In this document: positions 9,946 to 18,408 of the stretch, in pieces
Layout: each line of letters opens with the position of its first letter
Numbering within the stretch: the first letter of the stretch is position 1
Made by a program: the position numbers and the translations under genes
Notes under the pieces: generated by a model
What the model was told of the DNA's origin: nothing
Databases searched by the model: none
Seen by the model: the letters and a program-made list of their open reading frames with translations, nothing else
DNA from: CAISIP01 sp965278985
Lineage (GTDB): Bacteria; Pseudomonadota; Gammaproteobacteria; Burkholderiales; Burkholderiaceae_C
NCBI GenBank assembly: GCA_965278985.1
Contig: OZ257131.1
Location: 1,364,001 to 1,428,000 of the forward strand
Reading direction: 5' to 3'
Length of the DNA stretch: 64,000 nucleotides

Positions 9946-10712
9946 CTGCACCGGCGCTGGAACTGCGCGGCGTGGGCATGGCCTATGGCGCGACGCGCGT
10001 GCTGCGGGACGTGGACCTCGCCATCCAGGCCGGCGAGCGCGTAGCCCTCATCGGTCCCAACGGCGCCGGCAAGTCCACGCTGTTCAACGTGGTGAGCGGG
10101 CGCACCGCCCCCAGCACGGGCACCGTCTGGCTGCAGGGCCGCCGCATTGATGGCCTGCCACCCTTCGCGGTGCAGCGCCGCGGCCTGGCGCGCAGCTTCC
10201 AGACGGCCAACGGCTTCGCGCGCCTGAGCGTGTTCGACAACCTGCGCTGCGCCGTGCTCGGCGGCCCGGAGCACCGCGGCGGCCTGCTGCGGCGTCTGCA
10301 GGGCCTGCGTGCCGTGCAGGCGCGCACCGAGGCCCTGTTGCGCCAACTGCGGCTGGAGGCGCGCGCCGACCTGTCGGCGGCGGCCCTGAGTTACGCGGAG
10401 CAGCGTGCACTGGAAATCGGCATCACCGTGGCCAGCGGTGCCCCGGTGCTGCTGCTGGACGAACCCACGGCCGGCATGAGCGAGAGCGAGCGCCGCGAAT
10501 GCACCCGCCTGGTCCAGGCCGTCAGCGAGGGGCGCACGCTGCTGATGGTGGAGCACGACATGGGTGTGGTCTTCGGGCTGGCCAGCCGCATCGCGGTGCT
10601 CGTGCGGGGTGAGCTCATCGCCTTCGGCACGCCCGAGGCCGTGCGGGCGGATGCGCGGGTGCAGGAAGCGTACCTGGGCACCCAGCCCGTGCCACGCACA
10701 GGAGGCGCTTGA
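9942..10712 (+). CDS. livG: ABC transporter ATP-binding protein LivG
   Basis: A 256-residue ATPase of the LivG type. It shows a canonical Walker A (GPNGAGKST, about residues 37-45), the ARSFQT Q-loop, the signature region LSYAEQRALE, Walker B VLLLDEPTAG and a normal H-loop histidine in VEHDMG. Its start overlaps the livM stop (ATGA). It should form the ATPase dimer with the downstream LivF; because LivF has an altered Walker A, LivG may carry most of the ATP hydrolysis. Confidence 0.93.
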   Translation: MTAPALELRGVGMAYGATRVLRDVDLAIQAGERVALIGPNGAGKSTLFNVVSGRTAPSTGTVWLQGRRIDGLPPFAVQRRGLARSFQTANGFARLSVFDNLRCAVLGGPEHRGGLLRRLQGLRAVQARTEALLRQLRLEARADLSAAALSYAEQRALEIGITVASGAPVLLLDEPTAGMSESERRECTRLVQAVSEGRTLLMVEHDMGVVFGLASRIAVLVRGELIAFGTPEAVRADARVQEAYLGTQPVPRTGGA

Positions 10713-10713
10713 G

Positions 10714-11421
10714 ATGCTGGAGATCGACGACCTGCACGCCGGCTACGGCGACAGCCAAGTGCTGCAGGGCGTGTCGCTGCGCGTCGCGCCGGGCCGCATC
10801 GTCTGCCTGCTGGGCCGCAACGGCTCGGGCCGCAGCACGCTGGCGCGCTGCATCATGGGCCTGTTGCCGTCGCGCGGTGTCTTGCGCTGGCAGGGCGCCT
10901 CGCTGCAGGGCCTGCGCCCGTTCCAGGTCGCGCGGCGCGGTGTGGGCTATGTGCCCGAAGACCGCGCGATATTCCCCGAGCTCAGCGTGCAGCAGAACCT
11001 GCAGCTCGGCGAGCCCGCGGGCGCGCCCCGACCCGCTGGCGGGCTGGACTGGATCCTGCAGGACTGCTACCGCAGCTTCCCCGCGCTCGAGGAGCGTCGC
11101 CACACCGTCGGTGCGGCGCTGTCCGGTGGCGAGCAGCAGATGCTGGCGCTGTGCCGCTGCCTCATGGGCAGGCCCGCGCTGGTGGTGGTGGACGAGCCCA
11201 CCGAGGGCCTGGCCCCGCAGGTGGTCGGCCAGGTCGGTGCGCTGCTGCGGTTGCTGCGCGAACGTGGCGTGGCGGTGCTGCTGATCGAGCAGAAACTGTC
11301 GCTGGCGATGGAGATCGCCGACGCGCTGCTGGTGATGGGCCAGGGCAGGGTGGTGTTCGCGGGGGAATCCAGCGCGCTGGAACAGGCCCACGCGATGCGC
11401 CGGCAGTGGCTGGAAGTGTGA
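10714..11421 (+). CDS. livF: ABC transporter ATP-binding protein LivF with Arg in Walker A
   Basis: A 235-residue LivF-type ATPase. The Walker A reads GRNGSGRST: the normally invariant lysine is Arg40. The other motifs look intact: VPEDRAIFPELSV (Q-loop partner region), signature LSGGEQQML, Walker B LVVVDEPTEG and the Gln-type switch in LIEQK that is usual for LivF. The gene begins 1 bp after livG. Lys-to-Arg in Walker A generally destroys hydrolysis in ABC ATPases, so this subunit may be a degenerate site in an asymmetric dimer. The codon is CGC, so one base change alone does not convert it from AAG or AAA. Confidence 0.9.
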   Translation: MLEIDDLHAGYGDSQVLQGVSLRVAPGRIVCLLGRNGSGRSTLARCIMGLLPSRGVLRWQGASLQGLRPFQVARRGVGYVPEDRAIFPELSVQQNLQLGEPAGAPRPAGGLDWILQDCYRSFPALEERRHTVGAALSGGEQQMLALCRCLMGRPALVVVDEPTEGLAPQVVGQVGALLRLLRERGVAVLLIEQKLSLAMEIADALLVMGQGRVVFAGESSALEQAHAMRRQWLEV

Positions 11422-11439
11422 GATTGCGCCGGTGCCGTG

Positions 11440-12351
11440 TCAGGGTGCGGGGGCGCCTTCGCCGATGAATGCCCGCACATCGTCCAGCACCGGCGCCACG
11501 AAACGCAGCGGCCAGGCGAAGGCCCCGATCAGCGTCTGGTGGCTCGCCCGCTCGTAGAAACGCAGCGTGACCGGCACACCCGCCGCCTGCAGCTTCTGCG
11601 CCAGCTGCCGCGTGCTGCGCTCGGGACTCACCAACTGGTCGTGGACCGGCGCAGCCAGGAAGCTGCGCGGTGTCTCGGGGCCGGCCCAATCGATGGGTTG
11701 GGCCTTGGCGGGATAGTTGGGATGGAAGAACACCGGTTGCGCATCGGGGTTGTCGGTGGGGAAGAAGTCATAGGCCCCCGCCAAGCCGATCCAGCCCGCC
11801 AGTTCACGCGGGCTGTGCCCCGAGGCCTGCAGCCAACGCGGGTCCAGGGCCAGCATGGCGGCGTTGTAGCCGCCGGCGCTGTGGCCCATGACGTAGACGC
11901 GCCGCGGATCGCCGCCCAGCCGTGATGCCTGTTCCAGTCCGTAGGCCAAAGCGCGCGCGCTGTCCTGCAGGAACTCGGGGTAACGCACCTCCGGGTAGAG
12001 CCGGTAGTCGGCCACCAATGTCAGCACGCCACGCGCGGCCAGCGCCTCGCCGACGAAGCGGTAGTCGGCGCGGTCACCGGTGGTCCAGGTGCCGCCGTAG
12101 AAGAACACCACCACGGGCCATCCGGCACGCGGCGCCTGGGCAGTGGGTGTGTAGATGTCGAGTTTCTGGCGCGGGTTGTCGCCGTAGGGCACGTCGGCGC
12201 TCAGCTGGTAGGTGTTGCGCGCCGACAGCGCGTTGAGGGTGCCTACACCAGAGCACCCACCTGCACACAGAAGCACGAGGAGCAGCGGGAGGGCGATGAG
12301 CAGGCGTCGAAGCCCGTGGCCAGGGCGATGCGGGGAGGGGCCGGAGTGCAT
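11440..12351 (-). CDS. Alpha/beta hydrolase, probable exported lipoprotein esterase
   Basis: A 303-residue alpha/beta hydrolase of the carboxylesterase/BD-FAE type. Residues about 15-32 form a hydrophobic signal segment ending in AGGC, which could be a lipobox, though the position three before the Cys is Ala rather than Leu. The oxyanion motif is FFYGGTW (a variant of HGGG), the nucleophile elbow is GHSAGG, and Asp in PVHDQLV plus His in ERASHQ complete a triad. The start was set at 12351 to place the signal sequence near the N terminus. It is convergent with livF and divergent from the enoyl-CoA hydratase gene. Substrate unknown. Confidence 0.78.
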   Translation of the reverse strand: MHSGPSPHRPGHGLRRLLIALPLLLVLLCAGGCSGVGTLNALSARNTYQLSADVPYGDNPRQKLDIYTPTAQAPRAGWPVVVFFYGGTWTTGDRADYRFVGEALAARGVLTLVADYRLYPEVRYPEFLQDSARALAYGLEQASRLGGDPRRVYVMGHSAGGYNAAMLALDPRWLQASGHSPRELAGWIGLAGAYDFFPTDNPDAQPVFFHPNYPAKAQPIDWAGPETPRSFLAAPVHDQLVSPERSTRQLAQKLQAAGVPVTLRFYERASHQTLIGAFAWPLRFVAPVLDDVRAFIGEGAPAP

Positions 12352-12479
12352 GCCACTGCTACGGAAAGTTCCGCCTGGCGGATCACTGTGGCGCGATTGC
12401 GCCGGATAGAAGCCGCCGCCATGGTCCGGAAGCCTGCCTGTCGCTAGGATGCCGCGCAGACCATGACAAAGGAGCAGGC

Positions 12480-13262
12480 ATGACAACGACGAACGGCGTG
12501 CGCGTGGAGCGCCGCGAGCAGGTGCTGTGGATCACGCTGGACCGCCCGGAGCGCCGCAATGCGCTGGATGCACCGGCCGTGGCAAGGTTGGGCGATGCGT
12601 TGGAGGAACTGGGCCGTGACCGCTCGCTGCTCGCCGGCGTGTTGACCGGCAGCGGCGAGAAGTCGTTCTGCGCAGGCGCGGACCTGGCCGCGGACGCCGC
12701 GGACCTCAAGCCCGACCTCTCCGAGCCCACCGCACCCTATGCCAACCTGCTGCGCAAGATCCACGCCGTGCCGGTGCCCCTGATCGCCCGGGTCAACGGT
12801 GCCTGCCTCGCAGGCGGCATCGGGCTCGTGGCGTTGTGCGACATGGCCGTGGCCGCCGAGCATGCCCGCTTCGGCGCACCGGAGGTGAAGGTGGGCCTGT
12901 TCGCGATGCAGGTCTATTCCGCGCTGCAACGCATCGTGCCGCCCAAGCAGCTGTTCGACATGTGTGTCACCGGCGACGCCATCGACGCCGCCACCGCCTG
13001 CGCCGTGGGCCTGGTCAACCGCGTGGTGCCCATGGCCGAGCTCGACGCCGCCACCGAAGCTGTCCTGGCCCGCGTGGTGGACAAGTCGCCATTGGCCATA
13101 CGCCGCGGCAAGCATGCGATGCGTGCGGTGGCCGACATGGGGTTCAAGGACTCGCTGGCCTTCATGGAGGCACAGATCGCCCTGCTGGCGTCCAGCGACG
13201 ATGCCAGGGAGGGCTTCGCCGCCTTCCGCGAGAAGCGCCCGGCGCGCTGGAGCGGGCGCTGA
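12480..13262 (+). CDS. Enoyl-CoA hydratase/isomerase family protein
   Basis: A 260-residue crotonase-fold protein acting on an acyl-CoA. The oxyanion-hole motifs are seen as SFCAGADL (about residue 62) and ACLAGGIGLV (about residue 108). One catalytic glutamate is in GAPEVKVGL, but the second Glu found in classical enoyl-CoA hydratases is not obvious. The activity could therefore be hydratase, isomerase or lyase. An AAGGAG ribosome site sits 6 bp before ATG. It is convergent with the IclR gene and close to the operon from 14304, so it may supply one step of the same pathway. Confidence 0.85.
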   Translation: MTTTNGVRVERREQVLWITLDRPERRNALDAPAVARLGDALEELGRDRSLLAGVLTGSGEKSFCAGADLAADAADLKPDLSEPTAPYANLLRKIHAVPVPLIARVNGACLAGGIGLVALCDMAVAAEHARFGAPEVKVGLFAMQVYSALQRIVPPKQLFDMCVTGDAIDAATACAVGLVNRVVPMAELDAATEAVLARVVDKSPLAIRRGKHAMRAVADMGFKDSLAFMEAQIALLASSDDAREGFAAFREKRPARWSGR

Positions 13263-13290
13263 ACGTTGCGCGTGCCGGAGGCGTGCAGGC

Positions 13291-14082
13291 TCAGCGCCTG
13301 CCGCGTGGGGCGACAGCCGTGCGGCCAGCGACCGTCGACAGTGCGGTGCGGATCACGCCGACTTCCTTCGACAGGATCTGTGCCAGCCATTCTTCGCGGT
13401 CACGCGCCCGCTCCTTGAGCATCGACATGCTCAGCGCCGCGATGGGCTGGCCCTGCGCGTCCGGAATGACCATGGCCAGGGCGCCTATCTGCGCCTGCAC
13501 CTCGCCGATCACCAGGGCATAACCGCGGTCCCGGGTTTCCGCGATGGCCTGGCGCAGGCGCGTGACGGTGAGGCCGGGGTATTTGCGCAGCCGTGGCCGG
13601 GTGAATTGCAGGGCCTGCTCCTGTTCGTCCGGCGGAAGCCAGGACAGGACTGCCAGCGGGCCGCTGCCGATGCCCAGCGGCCGGCGGCTGCCGACGAAGA
13701 GGCTGCTGGCGTGGATCGGAAAGCTCCCGCTTTCGCGCTCCAGGCAGACGCACTCCATGGCGCGCCGCGCGACCAGCTGCACGGTGTCGCCCGTCAGATC
13801 CGCCAGGCGAGCGATGCTCGGCCGTGCCGCGGTGCGCAGGTCCAGGCGCGCGTTGAGCGACGAGGCCATGAAGTGCACCTCGGGGCCGTAAACGTATTCC
13901 TTGGTCGCCTCGTTGCGGTGCACCAGTTTCTCCGCGATCAGCGTGTCCAGGATGCGCAGGACGCTCACCCGGTTGATGCCAGTGGCGTTGGCAATGTCCG
14001 TCATGCGGCGGGTACCGGGGTCCGTCAGGGCGCAGAGGATGCGGCAGGTCTTCTCGATGGCATTCGTGGGCGTGGTGTCCAT
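13291..14082 (-). CDS. IclR family transcriptional regulator
   Basis: A 263-residue regulator with an N-terminal winged helix-turn-helix (about residues 5-70: AIEKTCRILCAL...MTDIANATGINRVSVLRIL) and the IclR effector domain (about 80-250). The effector domain has the typical RLADLTGDTVQLVARR, GSRRPLGIGSGPLAVL and GYALVIGEVQ segments. An open upstream extension of 40 residues looks non-coding; ATG 14082 has GGAAA eight bases ahead. It is divergent from the Bug/CoA-transferase/thiolase operon, the normal arrangement for an IclR protein that controls its neighbour and senses a pathway acid or CoA ester. Confidence 0.92.
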   Translation of the reverse strand: MDTTPTNAIEKTCRILCALTDPGTRRMTDIANATGINRVSVLRILDTLIAEKLVHRNEATKEYVYGPEVHFMASSLNARLDLRTAARPSIARLADLTGDTVQLVARRAMECVCLERESGSFPIHASSLFVGSRRPLGIGSGPLAVLSWLPPDEQEQALQFTRPRLRKYPGLTVTRLRQAIAETRDRGYALVIGEVQAQIGALAMVIPDAQGQPIAALSMSMLKERARDREEWLAQILSKEVGVIRTALSTVAGRTAVAPRGRR

Positions 14083-14303
14083 GGTGCTGTTTCCGGCCCC
14101 GCGCCGCCGGGGCATGTACGCGTCCGCTGGGATGCCGCATTGTTCCGCAAGGCGCCGCTCGGTGCCGTGCTCCCATCCAGCGAAGTTCCGTGGGACGGAC
14201 ATGGCTCTGGCTGGATCCCCGCGACGCTGCTACATTTTTTCGGGGTCCCGGCTGCATGGCTACCGCGCAGCGCCCCGCCTGTTCGACCATTCTGGAGACA
14301 ACC
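14083..14303. promoter_or_regulatory. Divergent IclR / receptor-operon intergenic region
   Basis: 221 bp between the IclR start and the receptor start. It contains a near-palindrome GTTCCGTGGGAC at 14185-14196 (4 of 5 arm positions match) and a TACATT hexamer at 14231 that could be a plus-strand -10 box, but no convincing -35. A ribosome site TGGAGA precedes the receptor ATG by 7 bp. That the region holds the IclR operator is inferred from the gene arrangement. Confidence 0.4.
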
Positions 14304-15281
14304 ATGCACATGTCGCGACGCACGCTGGTCCTGGGCCTGGCCACGTTGACGGCCTTGCCCGCGGCGCTGGCGCAGCCTGCGGACTATCCCTCCCGGCCCA
14401 TCAAGCTGCTGGTCGGTTACGCCGCAGGCGGGCCGGTGGACACGTCCGCCCGCAGGGTGGCCGCCGTTTTCCAGGCGATGCTGGGCCAGCCGGTGGTCGT
14501 GGACAACCGGCCAGGGGCAGGTGGCGCGATTGCCGGTGAACTGCTGGCCAAGGCGGCACCGGACGGGTACACCCTGCTCCTCGCCGCCAGCCCCACACAG
14601 ACCACCACCCCCCACCTGCTGGGCAAGATGGCCTACGACCCTCGCCAGGACTACACGCCCATCGCAATGATGGCGGTGGGGCCGAACATCCTGATCGTGC
14701 GCAAGGATTCACCGGTCAATTCGGTCGCCGAACTCGTGGCCTTCGCCAAGGCCAACCCGAACAAGCTGAGTTTCGGTTCGGCGGGTGTCGGTGCGTCCAA
14801 CCACCTCGCAGGGGAACTGCTGGCCCGCGAAACCGGCACGACGCTGCTGCATGTGCCGTACAAGGGCAATTCTCAGGCCATGTCGGGCCTGCTGGGCGGC
14901 GAGACTTCCTTCCAGTTCGCCGGCGTCACCGACGTTGCCGGGCACATTCAGAGTGGCACGGTGAAAGGGCTCGCGGTCACCGCCGCCCGCCGAAATGCCG
15001 CGTTGCCGGACATTCCCACCATGGCCGAAGCGGGCCTCAAGGACTTCGAGGTGTCGGTCTGGTATGCCCTGGAGGGTCCACCGGGATTGCCCAAAGGCAT
15101 CACCGACCGACTGACCGCCGTGACGCTCAAGGCTCTGGCAGACAAGGGCCTGGCCGACTATTTCCAGACCGCAGGCTTCGACATCATCCCGGCCGGACCG
15201 GAAGAGGTGCGCCGCCGCATCGACCGCGAATATGCAGTCTGGGGCAAGCTGATCCCCAGCCTGGGCATCAAACCCAATTGA
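14304..15281 (+). CDS. Tripartite tricarboxylate transporter substrate-binding protein (Bug/TctC family)
   Basis: A 325-residue periplasmic receptor with an export signal (SRRTLVLGL, cleavage near ALA-QP at about residue 23). The family hallmarks are YPSRPIKLLVGYAAGGPVD near the start of the mature chain, NRPGAGG, an APDGYTLL segment, and HVPYKG with a following gene-typical loop. Bug proteins bind carboxylates or other small organic acids; betaproteobacteria have many orphan copies without TctA/TctB, as here. As first gene of the operon it probably captures the substrate that the downstream CoA-dependent enzymes degrade. Confidence 0.93.
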   Translation: MHMSRRTLVLGLATLTALPAALAQPADYPSRPIKLLVGYAAGGPVDTSARRVAAVFQAMLGQPVVVDNRPGAGGAIAGELLAKAAPDGYTLLLAASPTQTTTPHLLGKMAYDPRQDYTPIAMMAVGPNILIVRKDSPVNSVAELVAFAKANPNKLSFGSAGVGASNHLAGELLARETGTTLLHVPYKGNSQAMSGLLGGETSFQFAGVTDVAGHIQSGTVKGLAVTAARRNAALPDIPTMAEAGLKDFEVSVWYALEGPPGLPKGITDRLTAVTLKALADKGLADYFQTAGFDIIPAGPEEVRRRIDREYAVWGKLIPSLGIKPN

Positions 15282-15285
15282 GCCT

Positions 15286-16476
15286 ATGCACGGATCTCTG
15301 GAAGGACTGAAGGTCGTCGAGCTGGCGACCATGATCGCGGGCCCGTTGTGTGCCCAGTTCCTGGCGGACCATGGGGCCGACGTCATCAAGGTGGAGTCTC
15401 CTGCAGGGGACCCGTCGCGCGACTCGCCGCCACAGGTCGGGGGGGAGGGGGCCTATTTCGCGGGACTGAACCGCAACAAGGCGGCGATCGCGCTGGACCT
15501 CAAGCAGGAGGCGGGACGCGCCGTGTTGTGGCGCCTGCTGGAAGAGGCCGATGTGTTCGTCGAGAACCTGCTGCCGGGCACGCTGGCGAAGTGGGGGCTG
15601 GACTATGCATCGCTCTCTGCCCGGCTGCCGCGGCTCATCCACTGCAGCGTGACGGGCTTCGGTGCCGATGGCCCGCTGGGCGGCCGGCCGGGGTATGACG
15701 CGGTGTTGCAGGCCTATTGCGGCCTGATGAGCATCAACGGCCAACCGCAGTCCGGCAGCACCCGGCTGGGCGTGGCCGTCGTGGACATGGCCACGGGCAT
15801 GAACGCGGGCATGGGCGTGCTGCTGGCACTCGCGGCGCGGGAGCGTAGCGGCCGGGGGCAGCATGTGGACGTCACGCTCTACGACTCGGCGCTCGCGCTG
15901 CAGCATCCCTATGCCTCGAACTGGTTCGGCAACGGGGAAACGCCGGGGCCCGTCGGCAACGGGCATCCCAACCTGGTGCCCTACGACAAGTTCGCGACGC
16001 GCGACGGCGAGGTATTCATCGGCGTTGCGGCACCCGCGCAGTTCCGCCGCCTGATGCAGGTGCTGGGCCGGCCCGAGCTCGGCACCGACCCGCGCTTCGC
16101 GACAAACGCACTGCGCGTCGCCAACCGCGCAGCGCTGTGCGCCATCATCGATCCCCTGGTGGCGGCCGAGTCGGCCGTGGAGTTCAGCGAGAGGCTGATG
16201 GCAGCGGGCGTGCCCGCTTCGCCGGTGCATTCGGTGCCGCAGGCTATGACCGCGGCGCACACCGTCCATCGGGCAATGTCCGTGGGCCTGGAGAACGGCT
16301 ACCGCGGCCTCGGCATACCCGTGAAGCTCTCGCAGACGCCCGGCGAGGTACGTGTTCCCCCGCCATCCTTCGCCAAGGATTCCGAGCACGTGCTGGCGCG
16401 CCACGGCTACACCGCACAGGAGATCGCGGAACTGCGCAGCAGCCAGGCACTGCCGGCCCAGCGTGTGGCCGGATGA
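15286..16476 (+). CDS. CaiB/BaiF family CoA-transferase
   Basis: A 396-residue class III CoA-transferase, which moves CoA between carboxylic acids through an aspartyl-CoA intermediate. The nucleophile is D167 in VVDMATGM, matching the family Asp; the N-terminal LEGLKVVELATMIAGPLCAQFLAD-type opening and the VTGFG motif are also present. It starts 4 bp after the receptor gene. In context it would activate the imported acid by transferring CoA from a donor such as succinyl-CoA or an end-product ester. The substrate cannot be read from the sequence. Confidence 0.92.
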   Translation: MHGSLEGLKVVELATMIAGPLCAQFLADHGADVIKVESPAGDPSRDSPPQVGGEGAYFAGLNRNKAAIALDLKQEAGRAVLWRLLEEADVFVENLLPGTLAKWGLDYASLSARLPRLIHCSVTGFGADGPLGGRPGYDAVLQAYCGLMSINGQPQSGSTRLGVAVVDMATGMNAGMGVLLALAARERSGRGQHVDVTLYDSALALQHPYASNWFGNGETPGPVGNGHPNLVPYDKFATRDGEVFIGVAAPAQFRRLMQVLGRPELGTDPRFATNALRVANRAALCAIIDPLVAAESAVEFSERLMAAGVPASPVHSVPQAMTAAHTVHRAMSVGLENGYRGLGIPVKLSQTPGEVRVPPPSFAKDSEHVLARHGYTAQEIAELRSSQALPAQRVAG

Positions 16477-17639
16477 CGGCGAATTGGCCTTCTGCCGCAA
16501 GGCTGTCCGGAGCCTGGAGCACGCCGATGGGGCTGCGCTCGGAAAGCTCTGCGCTGGACCTGCAGGCCGAAGCGGCACGTGGCGCCTTGGCCGACGCTGG
16601 ACTGGCGGGGACCGACATCGATGGTTTGCTGTGTGCCTACGCTTTGTCGGCGCCGCACATCATGCCTGCGCAGGTGTTGGCGGAGTTCATGGGCCTGCAT
16701 CCGCGGATCGCCTTCGGCGTGCAGGCGGGCGGCGCCACGGGGTGCATCATGGTGCTGCAGGCCGCGGCGCTGGTCTCCAGCGGCGCATGCCGGCACGTGC
16801 TGGTGGTGGCAGGTGAGAACCGGCTGTCCGGAATGAGCCGCGGCAATGCGGTGGCGGCGCTGTCCGAGGTGGGCCATCCCCGACTCGAGCAACCCACCGG
16901 CCTGGGGATCCCCGCGGCCTATGCGCTGGTGGCGCGGCGCTACATGCACGAGCACGGCACCACCCCGGCTCAGCTCGCATCCGTGGCCGTCTGCAACCGC
17001 AGGCACGCCGCACGGCACCCCCATGCGCACATGCGCGAACAGCTCAGCGTGGAGGAGGTCATGGCGTCCCGGCCGATCAGCACGCCGCTGCGGTTGCTCG
17101 ACTGCAGCCTGGTGTCGGACGGGGCGGCCGCCGTCGTCGTCAGTGCAGCCCCGGCGGCGCGGGAGCTGCCGTGCGGCGCCATCGCATTGCTTGGGGCAGC
17201 CCAGGCGCAGACGCACGCACACCTGCTATCGGCTCCTTCCCTGACCCGTTTCGCCTGCGCGGACACCGCGGAGGCGGCTTTTCGACAGGCGGGTTTGTCC
17301 CCGCGGGACATCGACGTGGCGCAGATCTACGACTCCTTCACGATCACCCTGGTCATCGAGCTGGAGAACATGGGCTTCTTTCCCCCCGGACATGCCGGTG
17401 CGGCGATCGCGGCCGGCGCGCTGGACCTGGATGGCACGCTGCCGTGCAACACCCACGGAGGGTTGTTGTCGCATGGTGGCCCGGGCGTCGCGGGCGGGTT
17501 GTCGCACGTCGTGGAAGCGGTGGCGCAGCTGCGGCACGCCGCGGGCGACAGGCAGGTCGCAGGCGCCGAGACGGCCTTCGTGCACGGAGACGGCGGCGTG
17601 TTGTCCACCCACTGCTCGCTGGTCCTGGGGCACGCATGA
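16473..17639 (+). CDS. Thiolase-like protein, SCP2/Ltp2 type (thiolase or retro-aldolase candidate)
   Basis: A 388-residue thiolase-fold protein. Cys91 lies in TGCIMVLQAA, which aligns with the nucleophile of true thiolases. Near the C terminus the usual GHP histidine motif is replaced by NTHGGLLSHGGPG (residues 326-338) and the usual CxG is replaced by GDGGVLSTHC (Cys381). A YDSFT motif is at 286-290. The absence of GHP and CxG, together with an adjacent DUF35 partner, resembles the Ltp2-type aldolases and thiolase/DUF35 pairs better than degradative FadA. Start and previous stop overlap by 4 bp. Both C-C bond cleavage by thiolysis and by retro-aldol remain possible. Confidence 0.82.
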   Translation: MTANWPSAARLSGAWSTPMGLRSESSALDLQAEAARGALADAGLAGTDIDGLLCAYALSAPHIMPAQVLAEFMGLHPRIAFGVQAGGATGCIMVLQAAALVSSGACRHVLVVAGENRLSGMSRGNAVAALSEVGHPRLEQPTGLGIPAAYALVARRYMHEHGTTPAQLASVAVCNRRHAARHPHAHMREQLSVEEVMASRPISTPLRLLDCSLVSDGAAAVVVSAAPAARELPCGAIALLGAAQAQTHAHLLSAPSLTRFACADTAEAAFRQAGLSPRDIDVAQIYDSFTITLVIELENMGFFPPGHAGAAIAAGALDLDGTLPCNTHGGLLSHGGPGVAGGLSHVVEAVAQLRHAAGDRQVAGAETAFVHGDGGVLSTHCSLVLGHA

Positions 17640-17974
17640 CGAGGGACACCTTGACCGACCTCCTGGGGTATGCGCGCTGCCCACGCTGCGGCCACGTACA
17701 GGCGGGTGACGCCGCGCATTGCGCGCGTTGCGGCCAGGCCGGGCTGGAGCACGCCATCAGTGCCGGGCACGGCAGGATCCACAGCTGGACCACGGTGCAC
17801 CGCGCGCCGAGTGCCGCATTCAAGGACCGTGTTCCCTACACCATCGTCCTGGTCGACATGGAGGAAGGGCACCGGCTGATGGCGGTGCTGCAGGGCCTAC
17901 AGGAGCCCGCGATGGAGCAGCCTGTGCACCTCGTCTGCGGCGCCGGCGGCGCGCTGGTGGCGACATGCACCTGA
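17636..17974 (+). CDS. DUF35 / OB-fold zinc-ribbon acyl-CoA-associated protein
   Basis: A 112-residue protein. Four cysteines in two CPRCG/CARCG pairs (C15, C18, C29, C32) form the rubredoxin-like zinc ribbon of DUF35. The following OB-fold part contains HSWTTVHRAPSAAFKD and VPYTIVLVDMEEG, typical of the family. DUF35 proteins bind as partners to thiolase-fold enzymes and, in known cases, are needed for their activity or for passing an acyl-CoA along. It overlaps the thiolase-like gene (ATGA) and the next gene by 10 bp, so the proteins are likely made in fixed ratio as a complex. Confidence 0.88.
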   Translation: MTRDTLTDLLGYARCPRCGHVQAGDAAHCARCGQAGLEHAISAGHGRIHSWTTVHRAPSAAFKDRVPYTIVLVDMEEGHRLMAVLQGLQEPAMEQPVHLVCGAGGALVATCT

Positions 17975-18408
17975 CCCCTCCTGAAGATGGCAACACCCAT
18001 GCCTCCGCTGGTGGGCAGGCGCTGGAGCCGTGGACCTTCGAGCGCTTGCAGGCGGGTAGCACCATCGGTCGCTGCACGGACAGCATCGGTCCGCGCGATC
18101 TGGCGACGTGGCGAGACATTTACGGTGCTTCCGAGGGCCCCACGGTGCCGCGTGGGCTGGCCACCGTGCTCGTCATGCGCGCCTACCTGTGCATCGTCAC
18201 GCCACGACCGCCGGGCAACATCCATCGTGCACTGGCTGTGCGCCTGGCATCGGGACTGCAGGAAGGCGAGCTGCTCACCATGACCGTCTCGTGCGCCGAC
18301 AAGCAGCTCTACAAGCACCGCCGCAACGTCGTCTTCGAGGTCGTGGGACGCGACGCTGCGGACAGGCTGCGGCTCGAGGGCCGGATCGACATGGTGTGGG
18401 CGCGATGA
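17965..18408 (+). CDS. FAS1-dehydratase/MaoC-like hotdog protein without obvious catalytic motif
   Basis: A 147-residue protein with the sequence pattern of the N-terminal MaoC-like dehydratase half (FAS1_DH type): an early WTFERLQAGSTIG segment and a late LYKHRRNVVFEVVGRD-type strand. The D-x-N-P-x-H hydratase motif is absent. In the heteromeric hydratases of steroid and related degradation, one non-catalytic hotdog subunit pairs with one catalytic subunit. The next gene supplies the catalytic motif, so a heterodimer is inferred. It overlaps the DUF35 gene by 10 bp and the next gene by 4 bp. Confidence 0.75.
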   Translation: MHLTPPEDGNTHASAGGQALEPWTFERLQAGSTIGRCTDSIGPRDLATWRDIYGASEGPTVPRGLATVLVMRAYLCIVTPRPPGNIHRALAVRLASGLQEGELLTMTVSCADKQLYKHRRNVVFEVVGRDAADRLRLEGRIDMVWAR

